A stretch of 64,000 nucleotides of DNA from DASZQY01 sp963843565. Lineage in GTDB: Bacteria; Pseudomonadota; Alphaproteobacteria; Rhizobiales; Kaistiaceae. The notes under the pieces were generated by a model. It made no database searches. It was not told where the DNA came from and saw only the letters and a program-made list of their open reading frames with translations. The stretch covers positions 1-64,000 of the forward strand of contig CAWJKY010000003.1 in assembly GCA_963843565.1 (NCBI GenBank), given 5' to 3'. Of the stretch, positions 53,091-62,755 are shown in pieces. Both the position numbers and the translations under genes were made by a program. Each line of letters begins with the position of its first letter. Position 1 is the first letter of the stretch.

Positions 53091-53292
53091 TCCCTAAAGC
53101 CTTGAAATCTCACGCAAGTTCTTTCGAGGCCGAAACCGGCCTTGCTGGAACCTGTCAGGCCGCTTGCGAGTGCCGCACGCTTGAGATGTGATGCTGGCGG
53201 ATGCGGCCATGTTGCGGGGCGGTACTGGGCAACAATGGTTCGCTGCGGGCGGAGCATTTTTTGTCCGGAACCACCGTTTGATCTGAACGGTA

Positions 53293-55134
53293 GTGTCCGG
53301 AGTGCAGACGGGGCGTGAGTATCCCGATGTGTTGCGTAAAGCCGTCGTGGCGCTGGCCGCGGCGTTTTTTGTGCTGTTCGCCGCGAACGGCGCATCGGCC
53401 ACGAATTTCTGGACGCTGACCAAGACGGCGAACCCGACGACATTCTCCAATGTCGGCGATGTGATCGCCTATACCTACGTGATCACGAATTCAAACAGCG
53501 CGAACGGCCTGCTGGATTCGGCTCCGGCCGATGACAAGGTGGCGCTCGTCGACTGTCCGTCTCCTCTCGTGCCCGCATCGGGCACCCTGACATGCACTGG
53601 CACGTACCAGATCACGGCCGCCGATGTTGCCGCAGGAAGCGTGACAAATACGGTGACCGTCGACGGCGAGGGCTGCTTGACCCAGGGCAATGCTTCTCTC
53701 GGTGCTTCCGCCGGCCCGCTCGTCTCCATCGAGCACGAGTGCCCCGAGCACCATGTGGCGTCGGCGACGGTGACGCTGCTGGCCTCCGCGCCATCGTGGA
53801 ACCTGACCAAGACCCCCAGCCCCACGACCTACTCGGCCTCCGGGCAGTCGATCTCATACAGCTACGTGCTCTCCAACACCGGCAATGCTGTGATCTCGGG
53901 GATCAGCCTCGCCGACGACAAGATCGCCAGCGTTTCGTGTCCGGCGTCGTCGCTGGCGGCCGGCGCCCAGATGACCTGCACCGGCACCTATGTCACCACC
54001 GATGCCGACGTCAGTGCTGGAAGCGTGACCAACCACGCGGTGGCCCACGCATCGTCGGTGCCCGACGCAACCGCCGAGGCGACGATCACCAAGAGCGACC
54101 TGAGCTCCGGCATCGACCCGTTCCTGACCGACCGCACCAACCAGCTCCTCAACGACGAGCCGGACAGGCCGCAGTACACGCGCCGCTTCACCGGCAGCGT
54201 GTGGGGGGGCAGCGACGATGGCTCGGGCGGGGGCGGCGGATCCGCGTATGCGCCGGTCGATTTCTCCATGGCGGGCTCCGGCGCGAACGGCGTGATGTCC
54301 GTCTCGACCAGTCTCCAGAAGGTGATGGCCTTTGCCGACATGGCCGACGGCGGCGGCGTGGCCGGCGGGTCGACCTTCCATCCGGTCGACAACAGCAACC
54401 CGGTCAACCTGTGGACCGAGGCGCACTACAAGTTCGGAACCGGGCGCCAGGATTTCCGCTTCGCCTCCTGGTACATGGGCGCCGACTACCTCGTCCGGCC
54501 GAGCCTGCTGGTCGGCATCCTCAGCCAGGTCGACTGGACCAAGGAGCGCGTCCTCAACATTTCCGGCACGGCGGAAGGCGTCGGCTGGATGGTCGGGCCA
54601 TACGCGTCCGTGCACCTCGCCCCGAATCTCTATCTCGACGGTCGCGTCGCGTGGGGCCGGTCGAACAACGCCATCACCGCCGCCGGGGCGACCGACAAGT
54701 TCACGACCGACCGCTTGCTGGCGCGCGCCAAGCTCACCGGCAACTGGCAGCGCGGCGCGTGGCGGGTGACGCCGAGTGTCGCGCTCGCCTACCTGAGCGA
54801 GATGCAGGAGGCCTACACCGGAAGCAACGGCGTGGCCGTTCCAAGCAGTACGGTCTCGACCGGCCGCCTGACTGCGGGGCCGGAGGTCGGGCGGCGAATC
54901 ATCATGGAAGACGGTGGGGTGGTCGAACCCATGGCGAGCGTCGTGCTCAACTGGGATTTCGCCTCGTCGGGGGCCAGCAACGTACCCGCGGTCAGCGGAT
55001 TGGCCACGGCGGCGGTCATGTTGACCCGTCCGAGCGGCGTCACCATGCGCGGCGCCATGACGTACGGCGGCATTGGCACCGCCGACTATCAGACCTTCGG
55101 CCTGCAATACTGGCTGTCCATTCCGCTCAATTGA
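53293..55134 (+). CDS. Exported repeat protein with C-terminal outer-membrane beta-barrel (paralogue 2)
   Basis: A 613-residue protein homologous to its upstream neighbour. The signal peptide (to about residue 36, GASA) is followed by two repeats opening WTLTKTANPTTF and WNLTKTPSPTTY, a LLNDEPDRPQYTRR linker, a Gly/Ser-rich stretch and the barrel, ending YWLSIPLN. The barrels are more alike than the first repeats, which carry insertions such as a Cys-flanked loop near residue 120. GTG start; another GTG lies three codons further on. Likely a surface-exposed pair under diversifying change. Confidence 0.8.
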   Translation: MSGVQTGREYPDVLRKAVVALAAAFFVLFAANGASATNFWTLTKTANPTTFSNVGDVIAYTYVITNSNSANGLLDSAPADDKVALVDCPSPLVPASGTLTCTGTYQITAADVAAGSVTNTVTVDGEGCLTQGNASLGASAGPLVSIEHECPEHHVASATVTLLASAPSWNLTKTPSPTTYSASGQSISYSYVLSNTGNAVISGISLADDKIASVSCPASSLAAGAQMTCTGTYVTTDADVSAGSVTNHAVAHASSVPDATAEATITKSDLSSGIDPFLTDRTNQLLNDEPDRPQYTRRFTGSVWGGSDDGSGGGGGSAYAPVDFSMAGSGANGVMSVSTSLQKVMAFADMADGGGVAGGSTFHPVDNSNPVNLWTEAHYKFGTGRQDFRFASWYMGADYLVRPSLLVGILSQVDWTKERVLNISGTAEGVGWMVGPYASVHLAPNLYLDGRVAWGRSNNAITAAGATDKFTTDRLLARAKLTGNWQRGAWRVTPSVALAYLSEMQEAYTGSNGVAVPSSTVSTGRLTAGPEVGRRIIMEDGGVVEPMASVVLNWDFASSGASNVPAVSGLATAAVMLTRPSGVTMRGAMTYGGIGTADYQTFGLQYWLSIPLN

Positions 55135-55244
55135 GCGCTCGACCGGACCCAGGGGTGCAGGTGCGCCGCGGCCTTTAAGGCTTTGGCTCGCCTCGTGCAT
55201 TTGGTACGGTGCTCCTCGTGCCTCGTAGGTGAAGGCGGAGGCAG

Positions 55245-56654
55245 ATGAACGTTCAGTTCCAGTCGGGGCAGCGGGCGCGCAACGGCGCGGGCCTTGCGCA
55301 CGCCTTGCCGATCCTGCGGGACCGGTTCGGCGCGCGCTATTCCGATGCCGAGGGCGTGCGCCGCCAGCATGGCCAGCAGATCACGTGGCTGGCGAGCGAG
55401 CCGCCGGATGCGGTGGTCTTTCCGGAGAGCACCGCCGAGGTCGTCGAGATCGTCAGCGTGTGCGCCCGCTTCGTCGTGCCGGTCATCGGCTACGGCGTCG
55501 GTACCTCGCTCGAAGGCCACGTCAACGCACCCTTCGGCGGTGTCTCGGTGGATTTCTCCCGCATGAACCGCGTGCTCGCAGTCCATGCCGAGGATCTCGA
55601 CTGCGTCATCGAACCGGGTGTCACCCGCAAGCAGCTCAACTCCCACCTCCGCGACCAGGGCCTGTTCTTCCCGATCGACCCCGGCGCCGACGCCACGCTG
55701 GGCGGCATGGCCGCGACGCGCGCCTCCGGCACCAACGCGGTGCGCTATGGCACCATGCGCGACGCGGTCATCAACCTCACCGCCGTGTTTGCCGACGGGT
55801 CGGTGGTCAAGACCGGCAACCGGGCACGCAAGTCGTCGTCGGGCTATGACCTTGCCCGTCTTCTCATCGGGTCGGAGGGAACGCTCGGCCTGATCACCGA
55901 GCTGACGCTCCGCCTGCACGGCATCCCGGAAGCGATCGCCGGCGGCGTGGTCTCCTTCCCGACGGTGGCGGGCGCCTGCAACGCCACCATCCTGACGATC
56001 CAGAGCGGCATTCCGGTCGCCCGCATCGAACTGCTCGACGCGGCCATGGTGCGCGCCACCAACCTCTATGCCGGCCTCGACCTGCCCGAGCAGCCGGCGC
56101 TGTTCGTCGAGTTCCACGGCAGCGACGCCTCGGTCGCCGAGCAGTCGGAGCGCTTCGGCGAGATCGCGCGCGAGTTCGGCGCCGGCGATTTCGCCTGGGC
56201 GGTGAAGGCGGAGGAACGCAATCGCCTGTGGCAGGCCCGCCACGACGCCTACTGGGCGGCCCAGCGTCTGCGCCCGGGCGTCAAGGTGCTGGCGACGGAC
56301 GCCTGCGTGCCGATCTCGCGGCTGGCCGAATGCGTCGCCGAGACCGCCGCCGATGTCGCCGCCAGCGGGGTCGTCGCGCCGATCGTCGGGCACGTCGGCG
56401 ACGGCAATTTCCATCTCACCGTGCTGGTCGATCCGGACGATGCCGACGAGCGCCGGCGGGTCGAAGGCGTCATCAGCCGGCTTGCCGTTCGCGCCATCGA
56501 CATGGACGGCACCTGCACGGGCGAGCACGGGGTCGGGCAGGGCAAGACCGGCTACCTCGAGCGTGAGCATGGCGGCGGGCTGGCGGTAATGCACGCCATC
56601 AAGCGGGCGCTCGATCCGCTCGACATTCTCAACCCGGGCAAGATTTTCCCATGA
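55245..56654 (+). CDS. FAD-linked oxidase, D-lactate/glycolate dehydrogenase type
   Basis: A 469-residue flavoprotein. The N-terminal PCMH-type FAD domain has PVIGYGVGTSLEGH, GADATLGGMAATRASGTNAV and YDLARLLIGSEGTLG; the C-terminal FAD-oxidase domain carries VGHVGDGNFHL and GTCTGEHGVGQGK. It oxidises a 2-hydroxy acid such as D-lactate or glycolate. No iron-sulphur partner gene (glcF-like) is adjacent, which favours a single-subunit D-lactate dehydrogenase. The AsmA gene follows after 28 bases. Confidence 0.9.
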   Translation: MNVQFQSGQRARNGAGLAHALPILRDRFGARYSDAEGVRRQHGQQITWLASEPPDAVVFPESTAEVVEIVSVCARFVVPVIGYGVGTSLEGHVNAPFGGVSVDFSRMNRVLAVHAEDLDCVIEPGVTRKQLNSHLRDQGLFFPIDPGADATLGGMAATRASGTNAVRYGTMRDAVINLTAVFADGSVVKTGNRARKSSSGYDLARLLIGSEGTLGLITELTLRLHGIPEAIAGGVVSFPTVAGACNATILTIQSGIPVARIELLDAAMVRATNLYAGLDLPEQPALFVEFHGSDASVAEQSERFGEIAREFGAGDFAWAVKAEERNRLWQARHDAYWAAQRLRPGVKVLATDACVPISRLAECVAETAADVAASGVVAPIVGHVGDGNFHLTVLVDPDDADERRRVEGVISRLAVRAIDMDGTCTGEHGVGQGKTGYLEREHGGGLAVMHAIKRALDPLDILNPGKIFP

Positions 56655-56682
56655 GGCGGGCGACCGACAGGCGGAGGCGCTT

Positions 56683-59600
56683 CTGAGCCGGCTCTATCTG
56701 ATCGTCGGCGGCGCTATCGTCATCGCGCTGTTCGCGGCGCTTATCGTGCCGCGCTACGTGAACTGGGACAGCTACAAAGCCAGTTTCGAGGAGCAGGCGA
56801 CCCGCATCCTCGGCCACCCGGTTCACGTCAGGGGCGACGCCCAGGCGTCGATCCTGCCGTCGCCGTCGCTGACCTTCACCGACGTGGTGGTCGGCGACGA
56901 TCCTGACCACCCGATGATGACCGTGGCGCGCTTCGAGGTGACGGCCGAGCTGATGCCGCTCGTCCAGGGGCAGATTCATATCGTCTCGATGCGCCTCGAC
57001 CGGCCGCACATGCGGATCGGCGCCGATGCGACCGGCGGCCTCGACTGGCTGAAGCGGCCCGCGACCAGCGAGGCGATCGACCCGGATCGCTTCAGCTTCG
57101 CCGATGTCCAGATCAAGGACGGCACGCTCGACTACACCGATCCGGCGGCGGGCATCGCGCTGGCCTTCGATCGCGTCAATGCATCCGTCGACGCGCCGTC
57201 GCTGGCCGGCCCGTGGCATGTCGACGGCAGCTATCTCGACGGCGGCAAGGCGGTGCCGTTCCGCATCGCCACCGGGCGGCGCCTCGAGGATGGCACGATC
57301 CGCGTCAAGGTCGACTTCAGCCCGACCGGCCTGCCGGTCGATGCCTCCGCCGACGGCGTGCTGGCGGAGAACGCCGGCGCCGGGCTCACCTATGTCGGCA
57401 CCTACGCGGTCACCGAGGTGGTCGACGCGGCCGCGTCGGCGCCGGACGACAGTCAGCCGGCAGCCGCCGAGCCGCCGATCGGCTGGAACAGCCAGGGCTC
57501 CTTCGCCCTGTCGCGCGACGGCCTGGTGATCGACAAGGCGGTGCTCGCCAACGGCCCGGCCGATCGCCAAACCGGCTTCGCGGGATCGCTGACGATCCGC
57601 TTCGGTATGGAGCCGTCGTTCGACGCGGTCGTCGAATCGAAACAGATCGACGTCGACCGCAGCTTCGGTGGCGGCCCGAACGCGCCGATCAACGTGGCGG
57701 AGAAGACCCAGGAACTGGTGCGGTGGCTGGCAAACGTTCCGCAGCCGCCGGTTCCCGGGCGCATCCGCTTCACCGTTCCGGCGGTGGTGGCCGGCGGCGG
57801 CGTGATCCAGAACGTCGGCTTCGAGGCGTCGCCCGCCGGTGCGGGGTGGCAGATCAAGGGCTTCCATGCCGAGCTCCCCGGGCAGGCGCAGGTGTCGGCG
57901 GACGGCCTGCTGACGACCGCCAAGGCGGTCGGCTTCAACGGCACGGCCAGCCTGGCCGTGGTTCAGCCGGCGGCCTTCGCGGCGTGGTGGCGGGGCGCCA
58001 GTGGCGGCGGCGGTCAGCTGCTGCCCGCCTTCGACATCAGCGGCCGCGCCGATATCGCACCCGGCCGCGTCCAGGTTTCCGGCATCCAGGCGCGCATCGG
58101 CGACGCCACGGTGACCGGCAGTTTCGGTTGGGGCGCCGACCAGCGTACCAGCACGCGCACGCTGGGCGCCAAGCTGCAGGCCGACCGGATCGACGTCGAA
58201 CAGGTGAAGGCGCTCGCCGATCTCCTCGTCGGCCGCCAGCTCACCGACGCGCGCGCCATCGCCGACAGCTTCGCCGTCGAGCTGACCGCGGACGTCTTCC
58301 GCTATCAGGACGTGCTTCTCAAGGGCATCCGGGTCAACGCTCGCTATGCCGACGACGTCCTCAACGTTGTCCAGTTCGGCATCGACGACATCGGCGGGGC
58401 CTCGTTCAAGATCACCAGCGGGCGGATCGAGGGGCTGACCAGCAAGACGCCGCGTGGCCGGCTCGACGCGCGTTTCGAGGCGAAGGATCCGGACGGGCTG
58501 GCGCTGACCGTCGGCCGGCTGGCGCCGGGCAGCGACCTGTCCAGCTGGATCGACCGCACCGCCCAGACGCTGACGCCGCTGGTCATCGATGCGCACGTCA
58601 TCGCGCCGCCGACCCCCGGCGGCACCGGGCTCAGCATCGCGCTCAGCGGCGTCGCCGGCCCGACCACGATCACGGCGAGCGCGCAGACGAGCAAGGAGAT
58701 CGCCAACTGGCGGAGCGCCGACACCACGTTCGACGTCTTCCTCGAATCGCCGGACAGCGCTGCGCTCGCCCGCCAGATCGGGTTTGCCGCGACGACGGTT
58801 GAAAACGATCCCGGCGGGGAGGTGCACGTTCACGGCGCGGGCATCCCCGACGGCGGTCTCGACACCAGCCTCGATGCCCAGTTCGCCGGCGTGCGGGCGA
58901 CCGCCACCGGCAAGCTCGCCGTCGGCATCACCAAGCCGCCGACCTTCGATGGAACCTTCACGCTCGCCGCCGACGACCTCGACCCGCTGATCGCGACCGC
59001 CGGTCTGTCGATTCCTGGGGCGGCGACCGGCACCAAACTCGATCTCGGCGGCAGCATCGGGGTCGCCGACGGCACCGCCAGGCTCACCTGGAAGAACGGA
59101 ACGGTGGGCGATCGCGCGGTGAGCGGCACGTTCTCGCTCGGCCGTGGCAGCGGCCAGACCTGGCTGGTGGGCGGCGATCTGTCGGTCGACGCGGTCGATC
59201 TCGACTGGCTGATGTCGCTGGGTCTGGGCTTTGGCCCGATGCCGACCGGCAAGCCCGACGAGCCATGGTCGAAGGCGCCGTTCGGGCCGCCGACCTATGG
59301 CGCGGTGCGCGGCAAGATCACGGTCGCCACAGGGCATTTCACCATCGGCGACACCATCGACGTCGCCAACGGCACGCTCAACGTCGACCTCCAGCCGCAG
59401 CGCATCGCCGCCGAGCTCACCGGCGGGCAGCTCGCCGGCGGCACCGCAGCCGGTACGGTGGCGATCGCCAACGTCGACGGCAACGCCAACCTCAACGCCA
59501 GCTTCGACCTGGGTGGCGCGTCGCTGCAATCGTTCATCTGGCAGCGCGACGGGCGCGCCGTGGCGACGGGCGCGTTCGATCTCAAGGGCAGCTTCGAGGC

Positions 59601-62022
59601 GACCGGGCGTACGCCCGCCGGGCTGGTCTCGAGCGCCACCGGCGGCGGCGTCATCACGATCCGCGATGGCGAGGCGCGCTACGTCAACCCGAACACCGCG
59701 CGCCTCATCGTGCGCGCTTCCGATCTCGGGCAGGAGTACACCGACACCGAACTGGCCAAGGCGCTCGCCGACAACATCGACGCCAACTCCTTCAAGTTCG
59801 GCGAGGCCGGGGCGGCGTTCTCGATGGCGGCCGGCGCGGTGCGCATCAAGGACATGTCGGTCCGTTCCCCCGATCTCGACGCCAGCGGCGACACAGTCAT
59901 CGACTTCAATGCGCTGACCCTCGACAGCGACTGGACGCTCAAGTTCAACCCGGGCGACGACAAGGTGCAGGGCACCGATCCGAAGGTCGGCCTGGTGTTC
60001 AGCGGGCCGCTGGCGGATCCCTCCCGGCGGATCGATCCGCTGCCGTTCAGTTCGTATCTCAATTCGCGCCGCGCCGCGCGCATGCTCGAAATCATCGCGA
60101 CCGAGGAAGCCGACCGTGCAGAGCGCGACCGCCTCGGTCGTCTTGTCGTGAAGCTGAAGCAGGACGACGAGCGCGCCCGGCGCGTCGCTGCGGCCGCTGC
60201 CGAGAAGGCACGCCTGCAGGCGGAGATCACCGCCGCTGCGGCCCAGGCGATCGCCGACGCCCACGTGGCGCGCGAGGCGGCCGCCGAGCAGCGCCAGGCG
60301 GAGGCGTTGAAACGCGCCGTGGCGCGGAGCGAGGCGGCGCTGGCCGCGGCCCGAAAGGTGGCCGCCGAAACGGCCGATCGGGCCACGGCCGCGCGGGCCA
60401 AGGCGGACGACGCCCAGGCGGCACTGGCGGCAGCGGTCGCCGCCGACCAGCAGGCGCAGGCGGCGTTGGCCGAATCGGCGCGGGCGCTCGCCGCCGCGCA
60501 GAGTGCGTCGGACGCGGCCAAGCAGTCGGCGTCCGATGAAATCGCCAAGGCAGATGCGGCTGAGAAGGTCGCGCTTGACGCGCAAGCCACCGAGGCCAGC
60601 GCCCGCGACGCGGCGAGCAAGGCAAACGCGGACCTCGATGCGGCCAACGCCGCCTACGCGGATGCGAGCGCCAAGGCCGACGATGCGGCGACCGCTGCCG
60701 CTGAGGCGACGACGGAGGCGGGAGTCGCGAAGGCTGCGCTCATGGATGCCGACCGAGCGCTGGGCGAGGCCGCACGCGCCCGCGAAACGGCGGTCGCGAC
60801 GCGTAAGGCATCGGAGATGGCGTTTTCGGCCACAACGTCGTCGGCCGAACAAGCTGCCACCGCCGCCACGCAGGCTGCCTCCGCCGCTGAAGCCGCCGCG
60901 AAGGAGCGCGACGTCGCGCGGGCTGTGGCGGAAACGGCCACGGCTGACGCTGACCAGACGGTGGTGGAACGCGACGCGGCGGAGCAGGCGTTTAAAAGCG
61001 CGGAGCAAGACTTGGAGAAGGTAGACGCGCAACTCGCGGCTGCCCAGCAGGCCGCAGACGAGGCGCTGGCGCTTGCCGCAAACCCGCCCGACGGCGCCGA
61101 CACCGCGAGCGCGCAAGCGATGGTGAACGCTGCCGAACTTCGCCTGTCGGGCGCCGAGGCGCGCGCCGTTCATGCCAAGCAGATCCTCGATGCGACGCGC
61201 AGGGCCTACAACAACGCTGCCGCTGCAGCGGGCGATGCAGCCGATCGCGCCGCTGCAGCTCAGGCCTCCTTTGCCGACGCCTCGGCCAAGTTCGAAGCCG
61301 CCGAAGCCGAGGCCAAACGCACCGCGGAAGCCAATGCCACCGCACAGGCGAACCTCAAGGCCGCGACCGAGGCGCGCGACGCTGCGGTCGCTCGCGCCAC
61401 CGCCGCGGAGGCCGCCGCCCAGCAGGCCGGGACGACATTCAACGACGCCCAGACCAGCTCCCACGATGCTTACGACCGCGCGACGGCGGCGAACCAGGCG
61501 GCCGACGTGGCGACGCTCGAGCGCGCCGCTGCGGCCCGTCGGGTGGCTGCCGCGACATCGGCGGCGAATGCCGCTGCGTTTGCGCTGAAGTCGGCGACCG
61601 ACGCCACCGACGCGGCGATCGCCGAGGCGCTCAGCGCCCGCAAGATCGCCGACGAGGCCAACGCCAAGGCGGTCGCGGCCGCCTCGTCGCTGGCGAGCGT
61701 GAGGGCCGACAACGAGACGGCCGCCGCCGCGGCCGATAGCGCAGCCAAGGCGCGCGCCGATGCCGAAGCGGTTGCTGCCGACGCCGAGGCGAAAGCCGGG
61801 GCCGCGGAAGCGGATGCCGCTGCCGCCGTTGCGGACGTGAAGGTGCGTGCCGATGAGGCGCAGGCGGCCAAGCGGCGGGCCGGTCTCGCCCCGGCGCCCG
61901 ATCAGGCCGCCGCGGACCAGGTGCCGCCCGCCAAGCCGCCACCCGCCAAGCCCGTCAAGCCGAAGCTTCCGAAGACGATCGCCGGCGATCAGCCCATCAT
62001 CATCACGCCGCCCTATCAATAG
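56683..62022 (+). CDS. Giant AsmA-family protein with long alanine-rich coiled coil; probable CTG start
   Basis: About 1779 residues. An N-terminal membrane helix (YLIVGGAIVIALFAALIVP) precedes the AsmA-type region: FEEQATRILGHPVHV, SLTFTDVVVG and many beta strands to about residue 1130. Then comes a roughly 590-residue Ala/Glu/Lys/Arg-rich coiled coil (about 1140-1730) and a Pro/Lys tail ending PPYQ. AsmA-type proteins bridge the periplasm and affect phospholipid or outer-membrane traffic. No ATG, GTG or TTG precedes the helix in frame; CTG 56683 has CGGAGG six bases upstream and begins a family-like SRLYL sequence. GTG 56746 would delete the helix. Confidence 0.85.
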   Translation: MSRLYLIVGGAIVIALFAALIVPRYVNWDSYKASFEEQATRILGHPVHVRGDAQASILPSPSLTFTDVVVGDDPDHPMMTVARFEVTAELMPLVQGQIHIVSMRLDRPHMRIGADATGGLDWLKRPATSEAIDPDRFSFADVQIKDGTLDYTDPAAGIALAFDRVNASVDAPSLAGPWHVDGSYLDGGKAVPFRIATGRRLEDGTIRVKVDFSPTGLPVDASADGVLAENAGAGLTYVGTYAVTEVVDAAASAPDDSQPAAAEPPIGWNSQGSFALSRDGLVIDKAVLANGPADRQTGFAGSLTIRFGMEPSFDAVVESKQIDVDRSFGGGPNAPINVAEKTQELVRWLANVPQPPVPGRIRFTVPAVVAGGGVIQNVGFEASPAGAGWQIKGFHAELPGQAQVSADGLLTTAKAVGFNGTASLAVVQPAAFAAWWRGASGGGGQLLPAFDISGRADIAPGRVQVSGIQARIGDATVTGSFGWGADQRTSTRTLGAKLQADRIDVEQVKALADLLVGRQLTDARAIADSFAVELTADVFRYQDVLLKGIRVNARYADDVLNVVQFGIDDIGGASFKITSGRIEGLTSKTPRGRLDARFEAKDPDGLALTVGRLAPGSDLSSWIDRTAQTLTPLVIDAHVIAPPTPGGTGLSIALSGVAGPTTITASAQTSKEIANWRSADTTFDVFLESPDSAALARQIGFAATTVENDPGGEVHVHGAGIPDGGLDTSLDAQFAGVRATATGKLAVGITKPPTFDGTFTLAADDLDPLIATAGLSIPGAATGTKLDLGGSIGVADGTARLTWKNGTVGDRAVSGTFSLGRGSGQTWLVGGDLSVDAVDLDWLMSLGLGFGPMPTGKPDEPWSKAPFGPPTYGAVRGKITVATGHFTIGDTIDVANGTLNVDLQPQRIAAELTGGQLAGGTAAGTVAIANVDGNANLNASFDLGGASLQSFIWQRDGRAVATGAFDLKGSFEATGRTPAGLVSSATGGGVITIRDGEARYVNPNTARLIVRASDLGQEYTDTELAKALADNIDANSFKFGEAGAAFSMAAGAVRIKDMSVRSPDLDASGDTVIDFNALTLDSDWTLKFNPGDDKVQGTDPKVGLVFSGPLADPSRRIDPLPFSSYLNSRRAARMLEIIATEEADRAERDRLGRLVVKLKQDDERARRVAAAAAEKARLQAEITAAAAQAIADAHVAREAAAEQRQAEALKRAVARSEAALAAARKVAAETADRATAARAKADDAQAALAAAVAADQQAQAALAESARALAAAQSASDAAKQSASDEIAKADAAEKVALDAQATEASARDAASKANADLDAANAAYADASAKADDAATAAAEATTEAGVAKAALMDADRALGEAARARETAVATRKASEMAFSATTSSAEQAATAATQAASAAEAAAKERDVARAVAETATADADQTVVERDAAEQAFKSAEQDLEKVDAQLAAAQQAADEALALAANPPDGADTASAQAMVNAAELRLSGAEARAVHAKQILDATRRAYNNAAAAAGDAADRAAAAQASFADASAKFEAAEAEAKRTAEANATAQANLKAATEARDAAVARATAAEAAAQQAGTTFNDAQTSSHDAYDRATAANQAADVATLERAAAARRVAAATSAANAAAFALKSATDATDAAIAEALSARKIADEANAKAVAAASSLASVRADNETAAAAADSAAKARADAEAVAADAEAKAGAAEADAAAAVADVKVRADEAQAAKRRAGLAPAPDQAAADQVPPAKPPPAKPVKPKLPKTIAGDQPIIITPPYQ

Positions 62023-62029
62023 GGCGGCG

Positions 62030-62248
62030 TCAGGCGCCCTTCGCTGCCTCCCGATACCAGTGGAGGACGTAGAGCCGGATCGCCGAAGACAGGTTGACGT
62101 CGTCCGGTCGGGTCCGGTCGATCTCCGCCACCAGTCCGGCGACGCTCGATTGCCGCGTGGCGGCGATCTCGGTGAGCGCCTGCCAGAACGCATCCTCCAG
62201 GGAGATGCTGGTGCGGTGGCCGGCGACGGTGAGGGAGCGCTTGGACAT
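62030..62248 (-). CDS. Ribbon-helix-helix (RHH_4-type) protein
   Basis: A 72-residue protein matching the RHH_4 family: RSLTVAGHRTSISLEDAFW, then LTEIAATRQSSVAGLVAEID. In Hyphomicrobiales it is usually encoded next to DUF4169 and fumC, as here. It is probably a small DNA-binding protein, but targets are unknown. Its 3' end is eight bases from the AsmA stop, convergent. Confidence 0.85.
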   Translation of the reverse strand: MSKRSLTVAGHRTSISLEDAFWQALTEIAATRQSSVAGLVAEIDRTRPDDVNLSSAIRLYVLHWYREAAKGA

Positions 62249-62265
62249 CGGCGGTCGCGCGCGGT

Positions 62266-62445
62266 TCAGTCCGGTTCGCGTTGGTGGCCGGCAAGCGTGC
62301 GCGCGATCCGCTCGCGCTCGGCGGTCGTCTTCTTCTTCTCGGTCTTGGTCCGCCCGAATTCAGCGCGCCGCTCGGCTGCCTCCCGTTCGCGGTCGGCGCG
62401 GTCCTTCTGCTTGCGGGCGCGGCGCAGGTTGATGACGTCAGCCAT
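62266..62445 (-). CDS. DUF4169 protein
   Basis: A 59-residue, highly charged helical protein opening MADVINLRRARKQKDR, the DUF4169 signature. Function unknown; it is conserved near fumC in related genomes. ATG 62445 is preferred over an in-frame ATG four codons upstream. It begins eight bases after the ccdB stop, so ccdAB is inserted between fumC and this gene. Confidence 0.85.
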   Translation of the reverse strand: MADVINLRRARKQKDRADREREAAERRAEFGRTKTEKKKTTAERERIARTLAGHQREPD

Positions 62446-62453
62446 GGGCAAAC

Positions 62454-62753
62454 TCATACACCGAAGAAGACGAGGTCGAGGGCAGCCTTGATCTGGTGCT
62501 CGACCGTCGCGACGCTTCCCACCACCGCTCCAATGGAACGCTTGGGGATCGCGGAAAGCCGGTCGACGTGGAGCACGTATGACCCATGGCCGAAATCGAC
62601 CGGCACGCGAACGCCTCGAACAAGCTGCCGGTACGGTCTGTCCGAGAGAGGTGCGACGATGCGCGTGTCGAACTCGTCGACCATGTCGTTCTGGAGGATG
62701 ACCACCAGATTGTCGCGTCCGTCCTTCAGGCGGCAGACATCGAACTGGCTCAC
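62454..62753 (-). CDS. ccdB: CcdB-family toxin
   Basis: A 99-residue protein with the CcdB profile: FDVCRLKD, VVILQNDMVDEFDTRIVAPL, LHVDRLSAIPKRSIG and the C-terminal IKAALDLVFFGV, close to the IRAALDFLF ending of F-plasmid CcdB. CcdB poisons DNA gyrase. It ends GV rather than the classical GI. Gene order is antitoxin then toxin with a two-base gap. Confidence 0.88.
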   Translation of the reverse strand: MSQFDVCRLKDGRDNLVVILQNDMVDEFDTRIVAPLSDRPYRQLVRGVRVPVDFGHGSYVLHVDRLSAIPKRSIGAVVGSVATVEHQIKAALDLVFFGV

Positions 62754-62755
62754 GG

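Noticed and set aside
56629..62193. A 1854-codon open frame antisense to the AsmA gene
   Set aside because: It is an artefact of GC-rich codon use; it is Arg/Gly/Leu-rich low-complexity sequence with no domain, and the opposite strand has a recognisable protein family.
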